A stretch of DNA of 64,000 nucleotides from VYFG01 sp965204165 (GTDB lineage: Bacteria > Pseudomonadota > Gammaproteobacteria > Arenicellales > Poriferihabitantaceae). A program made the translations under genes and the position numbers. Positions 33,014-42,464 of this stretch are shown piece by piece; positions within the stretch are counted from its first letter, which is position 1; each line of letters starts with the position of its first letter. The stretch is taken from the NCBI GenBank assembly GCA_965204165.1, contig OZ241969.1, positions 4,774,001 through 4,838,000 on the forward strand. The letters are read 5' to 3'. The notes beneath the pieces are model-generated. The model was not told where the DNA came from. It saw only the letters and a program-made list of their open reading frames with translations, and did not search any database.

Positions 33014-33466
33014 ATGACCCAGAACGACCGATACCGAAAACCCGACGAGGACGAGATCCGCGCCATGCTGGATCCCCTGCAATACGAGGTCACCCAGCGG
33101 GAGGGCACGGAACGACCGTTCGACAATGCCTACAACGATGAAAAGCGCGCGGGCATCTATGTCGACATCGTCAGCGGAGAACCGCTGTTCAGTTCACGGG
33201 ACAAGTACGATTCCGGCACCGGCTGGCCCAGTTTCACGCAGCCCATCGACGAGGGGCTCATCCGGACCCGTACCGACTACAAGCTGTTCCTTCCCCGCAC
33301 GGAAGTGCGCAGCGCCATCGCGGACTCCCATCTCGGCCATGTATTCCCCGACGGGCCCGCGCCCACTGGTCTTCGCTACTGCATGAATTCGGCGGCGATG
33401 CGGTTCATTCCCACTGACGAGCTGGAGGCGGAAGGCTATGCGGAATATCTTTCCCTGTTTGACTAG
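33014..33466 (+). CDS. msrB: Peptide-methionine (R)-S-oxide reductase MsrB
   Basis: 150 residues from the ATG at 33014 (MTQNDRYRKPDED). It reduces methionine-R-sulfoxide in proteins. Family motifs are SGTGWPSFTQP, DSHLGHVFPDGP and the catalytic Cys in RYCMNSAAMRF. The two CxxC zinc pairs of zinc-type MsrB are missing, so this is the zinc-free form. The DUF1223 gene starts inside its last 29 bp. Confidence 0.94.
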   Translation: MTQNDRYRKPDEDEIRAMLDPLQYEVTQREGTERPFDNAYNDEKRAGIYVDIVSGEPLFSSRDKYDSGTGWPSFTQPIDEGLIRTRTDYKLFLPRTEVRSAIADSHLGHVFPDGPAPTGLRYCMNSAAMRFIPTDELEAEGYAEYLSLFD

Positions 33467-34229
33467 GGCGGTCGTGGCCCTTGGCCTGGCGCTGGCCCTG
33501 CCGGCCGGCGCCACGGAAATCGAGGCACAAAGCGGCGACACCATCGCCCCGGTGGTGGAACTCTACACGTCGGAAGGCTGCAGCAGCTGCCCCCCGGCGG
33601 ATGCCTGGATCAGCCGGCTGGGCGAGACCCTGGGCGAGGGGCTTGATGCCGTTCCCCTGGCCTTCCATGTCGACTACTGGAATTACCTCGGCTGGGAGGA
33701 CCCCTTCTCGAAACCCGGTTTCACCGACCGCCAGCGCATGCTGGGCGCCCTGAACCGGCAACGCACCATTTATACCCCCGAGTTCCTGGTCAGCGGCCGG
33801 GAAACCCGCGGCTCCAGGGCGGTGGTGAAGGCCATACAGTCCGCCAATGCCAGTGACGCCGCGGTGAAGGTCCGGCTGGTCGCGGCTCTGGCGGGGACCG
33901 GGGACATCGCCGCGGATGTCCGTGTCAGCGGCGATACCGGTGATTCGGAACTCTATCTGGCGGTTTACGAGAACGACATCACCCGCCGGATCGGCGGCGG
34001 CGAGAACCACGGCCGCACGCTGCACTACGACTTCGTGGTGCGCTATTTCCACCGGGTGGCGCTGCTCGGCCGGGAAGGCCACATGGACACCCACACCATT
34101 CCCGTGGAGGCGGGCTGGAATACCGCCAACCTGGGCCTCGCCGTGCTGGTGATGGACCGGCGGTCCAGCGGCACCCGCCAGGCGCTCAGCACACCGCTCG
34201 ACCGATTGTTCGCGGACGGCTCCGGCTGA
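33438..34229 (+). CDS. Secreted DUF1223 (thioredoxin-like) protein
   Basis: 263 residues with a cleavable signal peptide (AVVALGLALALPAGATE, cut near 26). The DUF1223 signature is VELYTSEGCSSCPPADAW, a CxxC at about 49-52, then the FHVDYWNYLGWEDPF segment. It is probably periplasmic and redox-linked. It overlaps msrB by 29 bp in another frame, suggesting coupled expression of two methionine/thiol redox proteins. The function is experimentally undefined. Confidence 0.87.
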   Translation: MRNIFPCLTRAVVALGLALALPAGATEIEAQSGDTIAPVVELYTSEGCSSCPPADAWISRLGETLGEGLDAVPLAFHVDYWNYLGWEDPFSKPGFTDRQRMLGALNRQRTIYTPEFLVSGRETRGSRAVVKAIQSANASDAAVKVRLVAALAGTGDIAADVRVSGDTGDSELYLAVYENDITRRIGGGENHGRTLHYDFVVRYFHRVALLGREGHMDTHTIPVEAGWNTANLGLAVLVMDRRSSGTRQALSTPLDRLFADGSG

Positions 34230-34234
34230 GGGAA

Positions 34235-35404
34235 TCAGTCCCGCCGCAGCCTTTCATCCACCGCGATGGGGGTGGGGTAGCGCATGACGATGTACCAGGC
34301 GGAGACCACGAAACTGATCAGCGTGGCAATCTGGACCAGCAGCGACGCGCCCTCGCTGATGAGCCCGTGACCCGCGGCGACGAAGACAATGAGGAGGGAA
34401 AACTCGCTCATCTGGCCGAGACGGACACCGGTTTCCCAGGCCAGGTTGTCTGACTCCGACTGGCCCACCAGGGCGAGGCGGAACACCACCGGTTTCAGCA
34501 GCAGGAGGCCCACGCCGATCAGCGCCGCCGGCAGCAGCACGCCGCCGGCGGCATGGATGTCGAATCCCGCGCCGAGGCCGAAGAAGAACATCACCAGGAA
34601 AAAATCCCGGAGGGACTTCAGACTCTCCGCGATATACAGGGCCACCGGGCTGGTGGCGATGGCAATACCGGCGATGAACGCGCCGATCTCGTAGGAAAGG
34701 CCCAGGGTCTCCGACAGCTGGGCCATGGCCAGGCACCAGCCGATGGTGAGCAGGAACACGTACTCCTGGATGCGGTCGAATCGCATGAACAGCGGTATCA
34801 GCACCCATTTCTGGCCGAACCAGGCCACCACGCAAACCGTCGGCAGCGCGGCGAGCAGCAGGGCGAAGTCCGCCAGCGGAACATCCCCCCGGCCAAGCCC
34901 GTGGATCACCATCAGCGTGATGATGGCGATCAGGTCCTGCAGCAGCAGGACGCTGATGATCACCTCGCCCGTGTGACGGTGGTGCAGCACGGTGGTGGGC
35001 AGCAGCTTGAGGCCGATGATGGTGCTGGAAAAGGAGGCCGCCACGCCGATGATCAGGACATCGCCGAGACCGAAGCCGAACAGCCAGGCCACGCCGCCGG
35101 CTGCGGCGCTGAACACGAAGGAACAGATCAGCGTCACCAGGGTGGTTTCGCGCAGCAGGTGCAGCAGCTTGCGGGGCGAGAGGTTCAGGCCGAGCAGGAA
35201 CAGGAGGAAGATGATGCCGATGCGGGCGATGTCCTGGATCAGGTCCGCGTCCGTGACCAGCCTGAGGCCCCAGGGGCCGAGGATGGCGCCCAGGGCCAGG
35301 TAGGCAATCAGCATCGCCTGGCGCAGGTACAGCGCCACCGTCGCCAGCAGCGCGGCACCGGCGAAGATCAGGAAGATGGAGAAGACGATACTGTGCTCAT
35401 GCAT
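34235..35404 (-). CDS. Cation:proton antiporter, CPA2 (KefB/Na-H exchanger) family
   Basis: 389 residues, about 12 predicted membrane helices, inner membrane. The start at 35404 (MHEHSIVFSIFLIF) has AAGGA 8 bases upstream; the frame is open further upstream without support. Helix features include GIIFLLFLLGLNLSPRKL and IGVAASFSSTIIGLKLL, plus LQDLIAI, the region of the conserved acidic residue. The C-terminal RCK/TrkA-N regulatory domain of Kef proteins is missing, so it is a membrane-only member. It converges on the DUF1223 gene with 5 bp between. Confidence 0.9.
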   Translation of the reverse strand: MHEHSIVFSIFLIFAGAALLATVALYLRQAMLIAYLALGAILGPWGLRLVTDADLIQDIARIGIIFLLFLLGLNLSPRKLLHLLRETTLVTLICSFVFSAAAGGVAWLFGFGLGDVLIIGVAASFSSTIIGLKLLPTTVLHHRHTGEVIISVLLLQDLIAIITLMVIHGLGRGDVPLADFALLLAALPTVCVVAWFGQKWVLIPLFMRFDRIQEYVFLLTIGWCLAMAQLSETLGLSYEIGAFIAGIAIATSPVALYIAESLKSLRDFFLVMFFFGLGAGFDIHAAGGVLLPAALIGVGLLLLKPVVFRLALVGQSESDNLAWETGVRLGQMSEFSLLIVFVAAGHGLISEGASLLVQIATLISFVVSAWYIVMRYPTPIAVDERLRRD

Positions 35405-35490
35405 GCTGTATTCCTTGCACGGACCGCGAATCAGGCCGGATTTGGCATTACAATAGCACGAACGGTCAAACCGGAACCCGGCAATCCGAC

Positions 35491-35982
35491 GTGGCAGGCG
35501 ACGAGCAGACACTGACCCATTTCAATACGGACGGCGACGTGCACATGGTGGACGTGGGCGCCAAGACGGCAACGCGGCGGCGTGCCGTGGCCGAGGGCAG
35601 CATCAGGATGCAGCCCCGGACCCTGGCGATGATCGCGGAGGGCAACCACAAGAAGGGCGACGTGCTCGCGGTGGCGCGGGTGGCGGGCATCATGGCGGTG
35701 AAAAGGACCGCGGAACTGGTGCCGCTCTGCCACCCGATCATGCTGACCGGGATCGACCTGTCACTGGAAATCCGGCAGGACATCGACGCCGTCCACTGCA
35801 CCGTCACCGCGGAGACCACGGAACGGACCGGCGTGGAAATGGAGGCGCTGACCGGTGTCCAGGTCGCGCTGCTCACCATCTACGACATGTGCAAGTCCGT
35901 GGACCGTGGCATGGAGATGGGGGACATCCGCCTGGTGCACAAGTCCGGCGGCAAGTCCGGGGAATGGAACCGGGCGCAGTGA
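35491..35982 (+). CDS. moaC: Cyclic pyranopterin monophosphate synthase MoaC
   Basis: 163 residues from the GTG at 35491. It makes cyclic pyranopterin monophosphate in molybdenum cofactor synthesis. Signatures are MVDVGAKTATRRRAVAEG, ELVPLCHPIMLTGI (active-site region), and GVEMEALTGVQVALLTIYDMCKSVDR. It heads a unit with moeA, which overlaps its stop codon, and is divergent from the antiporter. Confidence 0.96.
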   Translation: MAGDEQTLTHFNTDGDVHMVDVGAKTATRRRAVAEGSIRMQPRTLAMIAEGNHKKGDVLAVARVAGIMAVKRTAELVPLCHPIMLTGIDLSLEIRQDIDAVHCTVTAETTERTGVEMEALTGVQVALLTIYDMCKSVDRGMEMGDIRLVHKSGGKSGEWNRAQ

Positions 35983-37271
35983 AGGCGGAAGGCAGCGCCG
36001 TGGACGGTCCGGGGCCGGCAGATCCGCAGCCCGATCCGAGCTGCGACTTCGATCCCGCGTCCATCAGCGCCGGGGAAGCCATGGAACGGGTCCTGGCGTC
36101 GATCCGGCCAATCACGCAGGTGGAGCGGGTGAACCTGCGCTCGGCGCTTGGCCGGGTGATCGCGCAGGATGTGCTGAGCCGGGTCCAGGTGCCGAACCAC
36201 ACCAATTCCGCCATGGACGGATTCGCCCTCCGGGGCGGCGACCTTCCGGGCGAAGGGGAACGCACGTTCGACATGTTGGGCGTTGCCTTCGCCGGCAAGC
36301 CCTACCCCGGACCCGTCGGCGAAGGGCAGTGCGTGCGCATCATGACCGGGGCGGTGATGCCCGAGGGCACCGACACCGTGGTGATGCAGGAGCGCGTGAC
36401 GATCCAGGGCGACACCGTCACCGTCGGTCATCGTGAAAAGGCGGGCGCCAACGTGCGCATGGCGGGCGAGGACCTGGAGGCGGGGGATCTCGCCATCAGC
36501 GCGGGGACCCGCGTGGGACCGTCCCACCTCGGGCTTGCCGCATCGCTGGGATTCTCCGAGCTGCCGGTATACCGCCGCCCGAGGGTGGCATTCTTCTCAA
36601 ACGGCGATGAGCTGCGCTCCGTGGGCGAGGCCATCGGGATCGGCGAGCTCTACGACTCCAACCGCTACACGCTCTACGGGATGCTCACCGAGGCCGGCGC
36701 GGAGATGGTGGATCTCGGCATCGTGCGGGACGATCCCGGCGACATCCGCCGGGCGTTCGAGGATGCCGCCGGCTGCGCGGACATGGTGGTCACCTCGGCC
36801 GGGGCCTCCGTGGGCGAGGCGGACTACGTCAAGGACACCCTGAAGCAGCTCGGCGCGGTGACCTTCTGGAAAGTGGCCATCAAGCCCGGCCGGCCCCTGT
36901 CCTTCGGCACCGTGGGCGGCGCGTATTTTTTCGGCCTCCCGGGCAACCCGGTCTCGGTCATGGTGACGTTCGAGGTTTTCGTCCGCGCCGCGCTCAGGAA
37001 ACTGTCCGGGGAGCACGCCCCGGGCCATCTGCGCATGCGGGTGCCCACACTGTCGAAGCTCAGGAAGCGATCCGGCCGCATGGAATACCAGCGGGGCATC
37101 CTGGGCCAGGACGGGGAGGGCCGCACCGTGGTCCACTCCACCGGGGACCAGGGCTCCGGGATCCTCCATTCCATGAGCGTCGCCAACTGCTACATCATCC
37201 TCCCCGACGAATCCGAAGGGGCCGACCCGGGAGACCTGGTGGAGGTACAGCCCTTCGCTTCGGCCATCTGA
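35979..37271 (+). CDS. moeA: Molybdopterin molybdenumtransferase MoeA
   Basis: 430 residues from the GTG at 35979, whose GTGA overlaps the moaC stop; an ATG at 35964 is the alternative. It inserts molybdenum into adenylated molybdopterin. Visible motifs are NSAMDGFALRG (about 70-80), RIMTGAVMPEGTDTVVMQE (about 118-136), and SNRYTLYGML. The MoCF domain shows VVTSAGASVGEADYVKD, and the C-terminal region has GLPGNPVSVMVTFEVFV. Coupled to moaC. Confidence 0.95.
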   Translation: MKAEGSAVDGPGPADPQPDPSCDFDPASISAGEAMERVLASIRPITQVERVNLRSALGRVIAQDVLSRVQVPNHTNSAMDGFALRGGDLPGEGERTFDMLGVAFAGKPYPGPVGEGQCVRIMTGAVMPEGTDTVVMQERVTIQGDTVTVGHREKAGANVRMAGEDLEAGDLAISAGTRVGPSHLGLAASLGFSELPVYRRPRVAFFSNGDELRSVGEAIGIGELYDSNRYTLYGMLTEAGAEMVDLGIVRDDPGDIRRAFEDAAGCADMVVTSAGASVGEADYVKDTLKQLGAVTFWKVAIKPGRPLSFGTVGGAYFFGLPGNPVSVMVTFEVFVRAALRKLSGEHAPGHLRMRVPTLSKLRKRSGRMEYQRGILGQDGEGRTVVHSTGDQGSGILHSMSVANCYIILPDESEGADPGDLVEVQPFASAI

Positions 37272-37278
37272 CCGCGCC

Positions 37279-37830
37279 ATGCGCGCGGACATCGACCGCT
37301 GGAACCGGAAATACTCCGGCGGCCCCCGTTCGGTGGAGCCCGCGGGGGAGCCGGAACTGGCGGCCGCGGCATCCGCGCTGCCCGGGCGGGGCCTTGCCCT
37401 GGAACTGGCCTGCGGCAGGGGCGCCAACGCGCTGTATCTCGCCCGGCTCGGCTACGAGGTGGTCGCCGTGGACTGCGCCATCAACGGGCTCGGGTCCTGC
37501 AGCCGCACGGCAAGACGCCTCGGACTCCCTGTGTTCCCGGTGGTGATGGATCTCGACCGGGCCGCACTGCCGCGCCGCCGTTTCCGCCTGGTCTGCGTGG
37601 TGCGGTACCTGAACCGGTCGCTCTTTCCGGTCCTGGCGGAGACGCTGGCGCCGGGCGGGGTCCTGTTCTACAAGACCTTCAACCGCCGGCACCTGGAGGC
37701 CCGTCCCGGGTTCAACCCGGACTATGTGCTCGAAGACGGGGAGCTTGATCGCGCCTTCGCCGGGCTCGGGCGGCTCGCGGGAGGCGAGGCGGGAACCACC
37801 TCCTGGATCCTTGCCCGGGCGGCGCCATAG
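37279..37830 (+). CDS. Class I SAM-dependent methyltransferase
   Basis: 183 residues. Motif I is ALELACGRGANALYLARLG (about 40-58), followed by VVAVDCAI; the LVCVVRYLNRSLFPVL region is typical of TehB/tellurite-like methyltransferases. It lies 7 bp after moeA and is probably read with it. The substrate is unknown; no molybdenum link is evident beyond position. Confidence 0.85.
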   Translation: MRADIDRWNRKYSGGPRSVEPAGEPELAAAASALPGRGLALELACGRGANALYLARLGYEVVAVDCAINGLGSCSRTARRLGLPVFPVVMDLDRAALPRRRFRLVCVVRYLNRSLFPVLAETLAPGGVLFYKTFNRRHLEARPGFNPDYVLEDGELDRAFAGLGRLAGGEAGTTSWILARAAP

Positions 37831-37938
37831 CCCGGGCCGGCGGCCGCCCGTCCCACGCCCATCCCGTCGTGGTGCGATGGGCACAAAGCGCTTAGACTAT
37901 CGGGTTTCCTGTCCCGCCGCTCACGATCCACACTGTCC

Positions 37939-39654
37939 ATGCGTACCACCCAGCACCTGCTCGCCACCCTGAAGGAAGTTCCCGCCGATGCCGAGATCGT
38001 CAGCCACCGGCTGATGCTCCGCGCCGGGCTGATCCGCCGCACGGCCGCGGGCATCTACAGCTGGCTGCCCGTGGGCAAGCGGGTCCTGAACAAGGTCGAG
38101 GCCATCGTGCGTGAGGAAATGGACCGGGCCGGCGCCCAGGAGGTCCTGATGCCCGGCGTGCATCCCGCGGAACTCTGGCAGGCTTCCGGGCGGTGGGAGA
38201 AGTACGGCCCCGAACTCCTGCGCATCAAGGACCGGCATCGGCGCGACTACTGCCTGAGCCCGACCCACGAGGAGGTGATCACGGAACTGGCGCGCAACGA
38301 GATTCGCAGCTACCGCCAGCTCCCCGCCAACTTCTACCAGATCCAGACCAAGTTTCGGGACGAGATCAGGCCCCGTTTCGGCATCATGCGGGCGCGGGAA
38401 TTCATCATGAAGGACGCCTATTCCTTCAACATCGACTTCGAGTCCCTGCTCGAGTCCTACCGGGAGATGTACGACGCCTATGTCCGGATCTTCGACCGCC
38501 TGGGGCTCGAGTACCGCGCGGTGGTTGCGGACAACGGCAGCATCGGCGGCGAAGGCTCCCATGAGTTTCATGTCCTCGCCACGTCCGGCGAGGATGCCAT
38601 CGTGTTCTCCGATGACGGGCCTTATGCCGCCAACCTGGAGAAGGCCGAGACCGTGGAACCGGACCCGGCGCCGCCGCCTTCCGAGGACCTGCGCCGGGTG
38701 GACACGCCCGGCATCAAGACCATCCGGGGGCTGGTGGAGGGGTTCGGCCTGCCCATCGAGAAAACCATCAAGACGCTGGTGGTGGAGGCCGCGCCGGACA
38801 GCGGCCACCGGTTCGTCGCCCTCCTCATTCGGGGCGACCACGAACTGAACGTCATCAAGGCGCAGAACCTGGACCTGGTTGCAGAGCCGCTCAGAATGGC
38901 CGACGAGGAGGAAATCCGCGGCGCCATCGGTGCCGGACCGGGCTCCCTCGGACCGGTGAACCTGCCCATCGCGTTCGTCACCGACCGCGAGGTGGCGGCC
39001 ATGGCCGACTTCGGCGCCGGCGCCAACATCGACGACAAGCACCTGTTCGGCATCAACTGGGGCCGCGACGTGGAGCTTGGGCGGGTGGCGGACCTGCGCA
39101 ACGTGGTGGAGGGAGAACCGAGTCCGGACGGCCGGGGCCGGCTGACCATCGCCCGCGGCATCGAAGTCGGCCACATCTTCCAGCTCGGCACCATGTATTC
39201 AGAAGCCCTCGGTGCCACCGTGCTGGACGAGAAGGGCAGGAGCGTGCCCATGTTCATGGGCTGCTACGGCATCGGCGTCACCCGGGTTGTGGCCGCCGCC
39301 ATCGAGCAGAACCATGACGACCGGGGCATCATCTGGCCGGATTCCATCGCGCCCTGGTCGGTGGCCATCGTGCCCATCGGCTACGCCAAGTCCGCGCGGG
39401 TGCGGGAGGCCGCCGAGAACCTCCACCAGCGCCTGGAGGCCGCGGGCCTGGAGGTGCTGCTGGACGACCGCGACGAAAGACCCGGGGTCATGTTCGCCGA
39501 CATGGAGCTGGTCGGCATTCCCCATCGCCTCACCGTGGGCGACCGCGGTCTCGAGCGGGGCGTCGTGGAGTACAAGCATCGCGCCAGCGGCCGGGAACAG
39601 GAAATTCCGCTGGACGACGTCGAGGAGGCGCTGGCGGAACTCCGCGCCGCCTGA
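37939..39654 (+). CDS. proS: Prolyl-tRNA synthetase (bacterial type, with editing domain)
   Basis: 571 residues, the usual length of the bacterial ProS with an INS editing domain. Class II motifs are RAGLIRRTAAGIYSWLPVG, motif 2 FRDEIRPRFGIMRAREFIMKDAYSF, and motif 3 GCYGIGVTR. The INS domain lies at about 224-405 and includes GLPIEKTIKTLVVEA. The anticodon-binding domain is C-terminal (SVAIVPIGYAKS). The YbaK-type deacylase encoded at 24918 would clear Cys-tRNA(Pro). Confidence 0.97.
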   Translation: MRTTQHLLATLKEVPADAEIVSHRLMLRAGLIRRTAAGIYSWLPVGKRVLNKVEAIVREEMDRAGAQEVLMPGVHPAELWQASGRWEKYGPELLRIKDRHRRDYCLSPTHEEVITELARNEIRSYRQLPANFYQIQTKFRDEIRPRFGIMRAREFIMKDAYSFNIDFESLLESYREMYDAYVRIFDRLGLEYRAVVADNGSIGGEGSHEFHVLATSGEDAIVFSDDGPYAANLEKAETVEPDPAPPPSEDLRRVDTPGIKTIRGLVEGFGLPIEKTIKTLVVEAAPDSGHRFVALLIRGDHELNVIKAQNLDLVAEPLRMADEEEIRGAIGAGPGSLGPVNLPIAFVTDREVAAMADFGAGANIDDKHLFGINWGRDVELGRVADLRNVVEGEPSPDGRGRLTIARGIEVGHIFQLGTMYSEALGATVLDEKGRSVPMFMGCYGIGVTRVVAAAIEQNHDDRGIIWPDSIAPWSVAIVPIGYAKSARVREAAENLHQRLEAAGLEVLLDDRDERPGVMFADMELVGIPHRLTVGDRGLERGVVEYKHRASGREQEIPLDDVEEALAELRAA

Positions 39655-39741
39655 TCCGTCCCGCGGATCCTTTCTGCAGATGGCTCCGCCCGCCGGATCG
39701 TCTATACTTGCGCAGCCTCAACCCGACCCGGCCCCCGAGAC

Positions 39742-40356
39742 ATGCTGATCGATTTCTCCACGATGAAGCCCGCGGACGTGTACTTCATCATGACCCAGTC
39801 CGTGCTGCCCCGTCCCATTGCCTGGGTGCTGTCGGAAAACGACGGCGGAGACTACAACCTCGCGCCCTTCTCCTATTTCAACGCCGTCGCCTCGGACCCG
39901 CCCATCATCGTCTTTTCCGTGGGCATCCTGGACGGCGGTGGACCGAAGAACACCTCCGCCAACATCAGCAAGCGGCCGCACTTCACCGTCAACATCGCCA
40001 GCGTCAGCCAGCTGCCGGTCCTGAACCAGACTTCCGCGACCCTGCCCTACGGGGAGTCGGAGGTGAGCGCCAACGACATCGAACTGGCCGGGGTGGACGG
40101 GTTCCCGATGCCCAGGGTGGCGGATTCCAAGATCGTGCTCATGTGCAGACGCCATGACATCCGGAAAATCGGCAATGTCGACCAGATGCTGATCTTCGGC
40201 GAGATCGATTCGGTGTACGTGGCGGACGACTGCGTGGAGGTCAATGAGAAGGGCCGCATCAAGATCCATGCCGACTGCGTTGAGCCCCTGGCCCGCCTGG
40301 GCGCCGGCGAGTACGCCACTTTCGGGGAGATCCTCCAGGCCAAGCGTCCCGCCTGA
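39742..40356 (+). CDS. Flavin reductase family protein (FMN-binding split barrel)
   Basis: 204 residues. It begins LIDFSTMKPADVYFIMTQSVLPRPIAWVLSEN, the flavin reductase-like entry strand, followed by NLAPFSYFNAVASDPPIIVFSVG (FMN-phosphate loop) and DTSANISKRPHFTVNI-like text. This group often acts as an FMN reductase or as a flavin-dependent oxygenase partner. It ends 22 bp from the convergent DsbA-family gene. Confidence 0.88.
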   Translation: MLIDFSTMKPADVYFIMTQSVLPRPIAWVLSENDGGDYNLAPFSYFNAVASDPPIIVFSVGILDGGGPKNTSANISKRPHFTVNIASVSQLPVLNQTSATLPYGESEVSANDIELAGVDGFPMPRVADSKIVLMCRRHDIRKIGNVDQMLIFGEIDSVYVADDCVEVNEKGRIKIHADCVEPLARLGAGEYATFGEILQAKRPA

Positions 40357-40378
40357 TTGGCCGCCGCCGGCTCCGTGT

Positions 40379-41023
40379 TCAGCGGGGCCGCATAAAGGCC
40401 AGCACCTGTTTCCGCATCCTGTCGGGTTCCGTGAAACTCACCTCGATTTCCCGCGCCCGGCCGCCGTCCGCCAGGACCAGGGAGGGAAATCCCCGGACGC
40501 CCAGGCGCTGCACCAGGCCCATTTCCGCATCGTGGGCGGCGCGGGTTTCCGCCGAGTCGAGGTCGGTCTCGAACCGGCCCGCGTCCAGACCGATTTCTCC
40601 CGCCAGCGCCACCAGGGTGTCCCGGTCGGAAGGGTTGCGCGCGTCCAGGTAATAGGCCCGCTGGACCGCCCGGATCATGGTGTCTTCACAGGCCCCGCCC
40701 TGTCCGCGCGCGGCGATCACGGCCCGGCAGGCCGGCCAGGTCGAACGGCGGGGCCGGCAGCGGGTCCAGAAATCAAAATTGAACCGGGTTCCCGGCACCC
40801 GCAGCCGGATCGCCGACCAGGTCTGCTGCAGGTGGTGCTGCATCGGCGCCGGCATGGGCTCGTCGCTGTCGGGGGCGAGCCCGCCCAGCAGCTTGCGGAT
40901 CTGCAGCCGGTCCGGACAGTCCGGCCCGAGCGCCTCCCTGAGCGCCTCCCAGGCCGGCGCGAACGCCCAGCACCAGGAGCACATCGGGTCGTGGGCGTAG
41001 TACAGCGTTGCCTTTTCCGTCAT
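40379..41023 (-). CDS. DsbA-family protein (FrnE/2-hydroxychromene isomerase group) with CxxC
   Basis: 214 residues from the ATG at 41023 (MTEKATLYYAHDPMCSWCWAF). CSWC at residues 15-18 is a redox-type CxxC. The segment RGFPSLVLADGGRAREIEV supplies the cis-Pro loop. No signal peptide is seen, so it is cytoplasmic. A longer frame starts inside the SDR gene and is unlikely. It is probably co-transcribed with the SDR upstream (28-bp gap). Confidence 0.86.
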   Translation of the reverse strand: MTEKATLYYAHDPMCSWCWAFAPAWEALREALGPDCPDRLQIRKLLGGLAPDSDEPMPAPMQHHLQQTWSAIRLRVPGTRFNFDFWTRCRPRRSTWPACRAVIAARGQGGACEDTMIRAVQRAYYLDARNPSDRDTLVALAGEIGLDAGRFETDLDSAETRAAHDAEMGLVQRLGVRGFPSLVLADGGRAREIEVSFTEPDRMRKQVLAFMRPR

Positions 41024-41051
41024 CCCGTTTCCTCCGTTCCCGCCTGGCCGC

Positions 41052-41813
41052 TCACCGGCCCCCGCTGACATCCACCAGGGTGCCGGTCAGGTAGGACGCC
41101 TCGTCCGAAAGCAGCCACAGGATGGTATGCGCCACCTCCTCCGGATTGCCGGCGCGCTTCATCGGCACCATGGGCGCCACCCGTTCCACCCGTCCGGGCT
41201 CGCCGCCGCTGGCGTGGATTCCGGTGTCGATGATGCCCGGGCGCACGGCATTCACCCGGATCCCCTCGGCGGCGACCTCCTTCGAAAGCCCCAGGGTCAT
41301 GGTGTCGATGGCGCCCTTGGAGGCGGCGTAGTCGATGTATTCATGGGGGGCGCCGATACGGGACGCGGCGGAGGACACGTTGACGATGGCCCCGCCGTTG
41401 CCGCCCCGGCTCCTGGCCATGCGCCGGACTGCCTCCCGGGCACAGAGAAAGCTTCCGCGCACGTTGACCGCGAACACCCGGTCGATGCGATCCGGGCTCA
41501 TGTCCACCAGGTCCATCTGGCCCTCCAGGATGCCGGCGTTGTTGACCAGCGCCGTGACCGGGCCGGCATCTTCCGACGCGGTTTCGAACAGCCGGACGAC
41601 ATCGGCCTCGACGCTGACATCCGCCCGGACAGGCAGAACCACGCCGCCGTCCGCTGAGACCCTTGCCGCAACCTCCTCCGCCTCCTTTCGGCTTTCCCGG
41701 TAGCCCAGCACCACGCGATAGCCCCGCCGGGCCGCCAGCAGGCATACGGCGGCGCCGATTCCACGGCTTCCCCCTGTGACCACCATCACAGGGGGGTTCG
41801 TGCTGTCATTCAT
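41052..41813 (-). CDS. Short-chain dehydrogenase/reductase (SDR)
   Basis: 253 residues. The NAD(P)-binding TGGSRGIGAAVCLLAARRG is at about 13-31, with NNAG at about 90. Catalytic Ser lies in NVSSAASRIG and Tyr-x-x-x-Lys in YIDYAASKGAIDTM; the end ASYLTGTLVDVSGGR is typical. It resembles FabG-like reductases but the substrate cannot be assigned. Arg after the glycine motif region (GYRESRKEAEE) suggests NADPH. Confidence 0.9.
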   Translation of the reverse strand: MNDSTNPPVMVVTGGSRGIGAAVCLLAARRGYRVVLGYRESRKEAEEVAARVSADGGVVLPVRADVSVEADVVRLFETASEDAGPVTALVNNAGILEGQMDLVDMSPDRIDRVFAVNVRGSFLCAREAVRRMARSRGGNGGAIVNVSSAASRIGAPHEYIDYAASKGAIDTMTLGLSKEVAAEGIRVNAVRPGIIDTGIHASGGEPGRVERVAPMVPMKRAGNPEEVAHTILWLLSDEASYLTGTLVDVSGGR

Positions 41814-41895
41814 TGTGTTTCCGTCGCGGCTGCGTCAATGGTTCGCCTATGGTATTGGTAAATCATGGCAGTGAACAGCACCCCATCCCGGGACC

Positions 41896-42191
41896 TTGCA
41901 CGACCGCCCTCCACCGGCATCGCTTCCGCGCCCCACCAGGCAACGGGAAGAGTTGGTTGCATGCTCCAGGTCAATTCTGTCGGAGACGCGCGATTGTGAG
42001 GGCTGCTGGGCGCTGACACGCTGCAGAACAGCGACGATGCGGATAATCTGGTGCCGGTGGACACGTGGGAAACCCGCGAGCAGTATGAGCAGTACCTTGC
42101 CTGGCGGCGAAAGAGGGGCGACAGCGACCGGCTCAAGGAAGGCCTCGCCGAACCGCCGAACATCCGTCATTTCGAAGTGGCCGACGCCTGA
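41896..42191 (+). pseudogene. Antibiotic biosynthesis monooxygenase (ABM)-like protein, frameshifted remnant
   Basis: Two frames together give an ABM-type C-terminus. The first reads REELVACSRSILSETRDCEGCWALT to about 42018. The next frame continues QNSDDADNLVPVDTWETREQYEQYLAWRRKRG to a stop at 42191. The shift near 42016 and the absence of a clear 5' end show a decayed gene. Family assignment rests on the EGC-LT...DTWE-RE-YE-YL pattern and is moderately sure. Confidence 0.6.
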
Positions 42192-42266
42192 CCGACGATC
42201 GGGGCAGGCAAGTGCCTCGACGGGTGCCCGGGCCGAACCGGCCTTCGATGGCCGGAACCGGTTCTG

Positions 42267-42308
42267 CTTGAAGGAGGTTACGGAGATTTGATATGTTTGT
42301 CGCAAGGG
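42267..42308 (+). promoter_or_regulatory. Promoter-like sequence shared with 14521-14560
   Basis: It has TTGAAG at 42268 followed by GGAGATTTGATATGTTTGTCGCA. This parallels the TTGAAA ... GGAGGTTGGATATAGTCGTCGCA arrangement upstream of the autotransporter. The similarity continues weakly for about 40 bases. It may drive the GFA-family gene at 42465 or be a fragment of a repeated element. Confidence 0.4.
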
Positions 42309-42464
42309 AGATGGAAACTGCTTCACAGTGGCTGGTGTTGGTCCATTCGCCATGCCACGCACAGTACCGACGTCCCGCATTTTCCAAACGCCTCCGTCCA
42401 GCAAAAAATCGCTTGTTCGGGAAATGTTGAAAGTACCGGTACCAACTACCTTTGGGAGGACATC

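Noticed and set aside
34553..35515. 320-codon plus-strand ORF opposite the antiporter
   Set aside because: Gln/Glu/Asp-rich antisense of a membrane protein; the real gene is on the other strand with clear helices.
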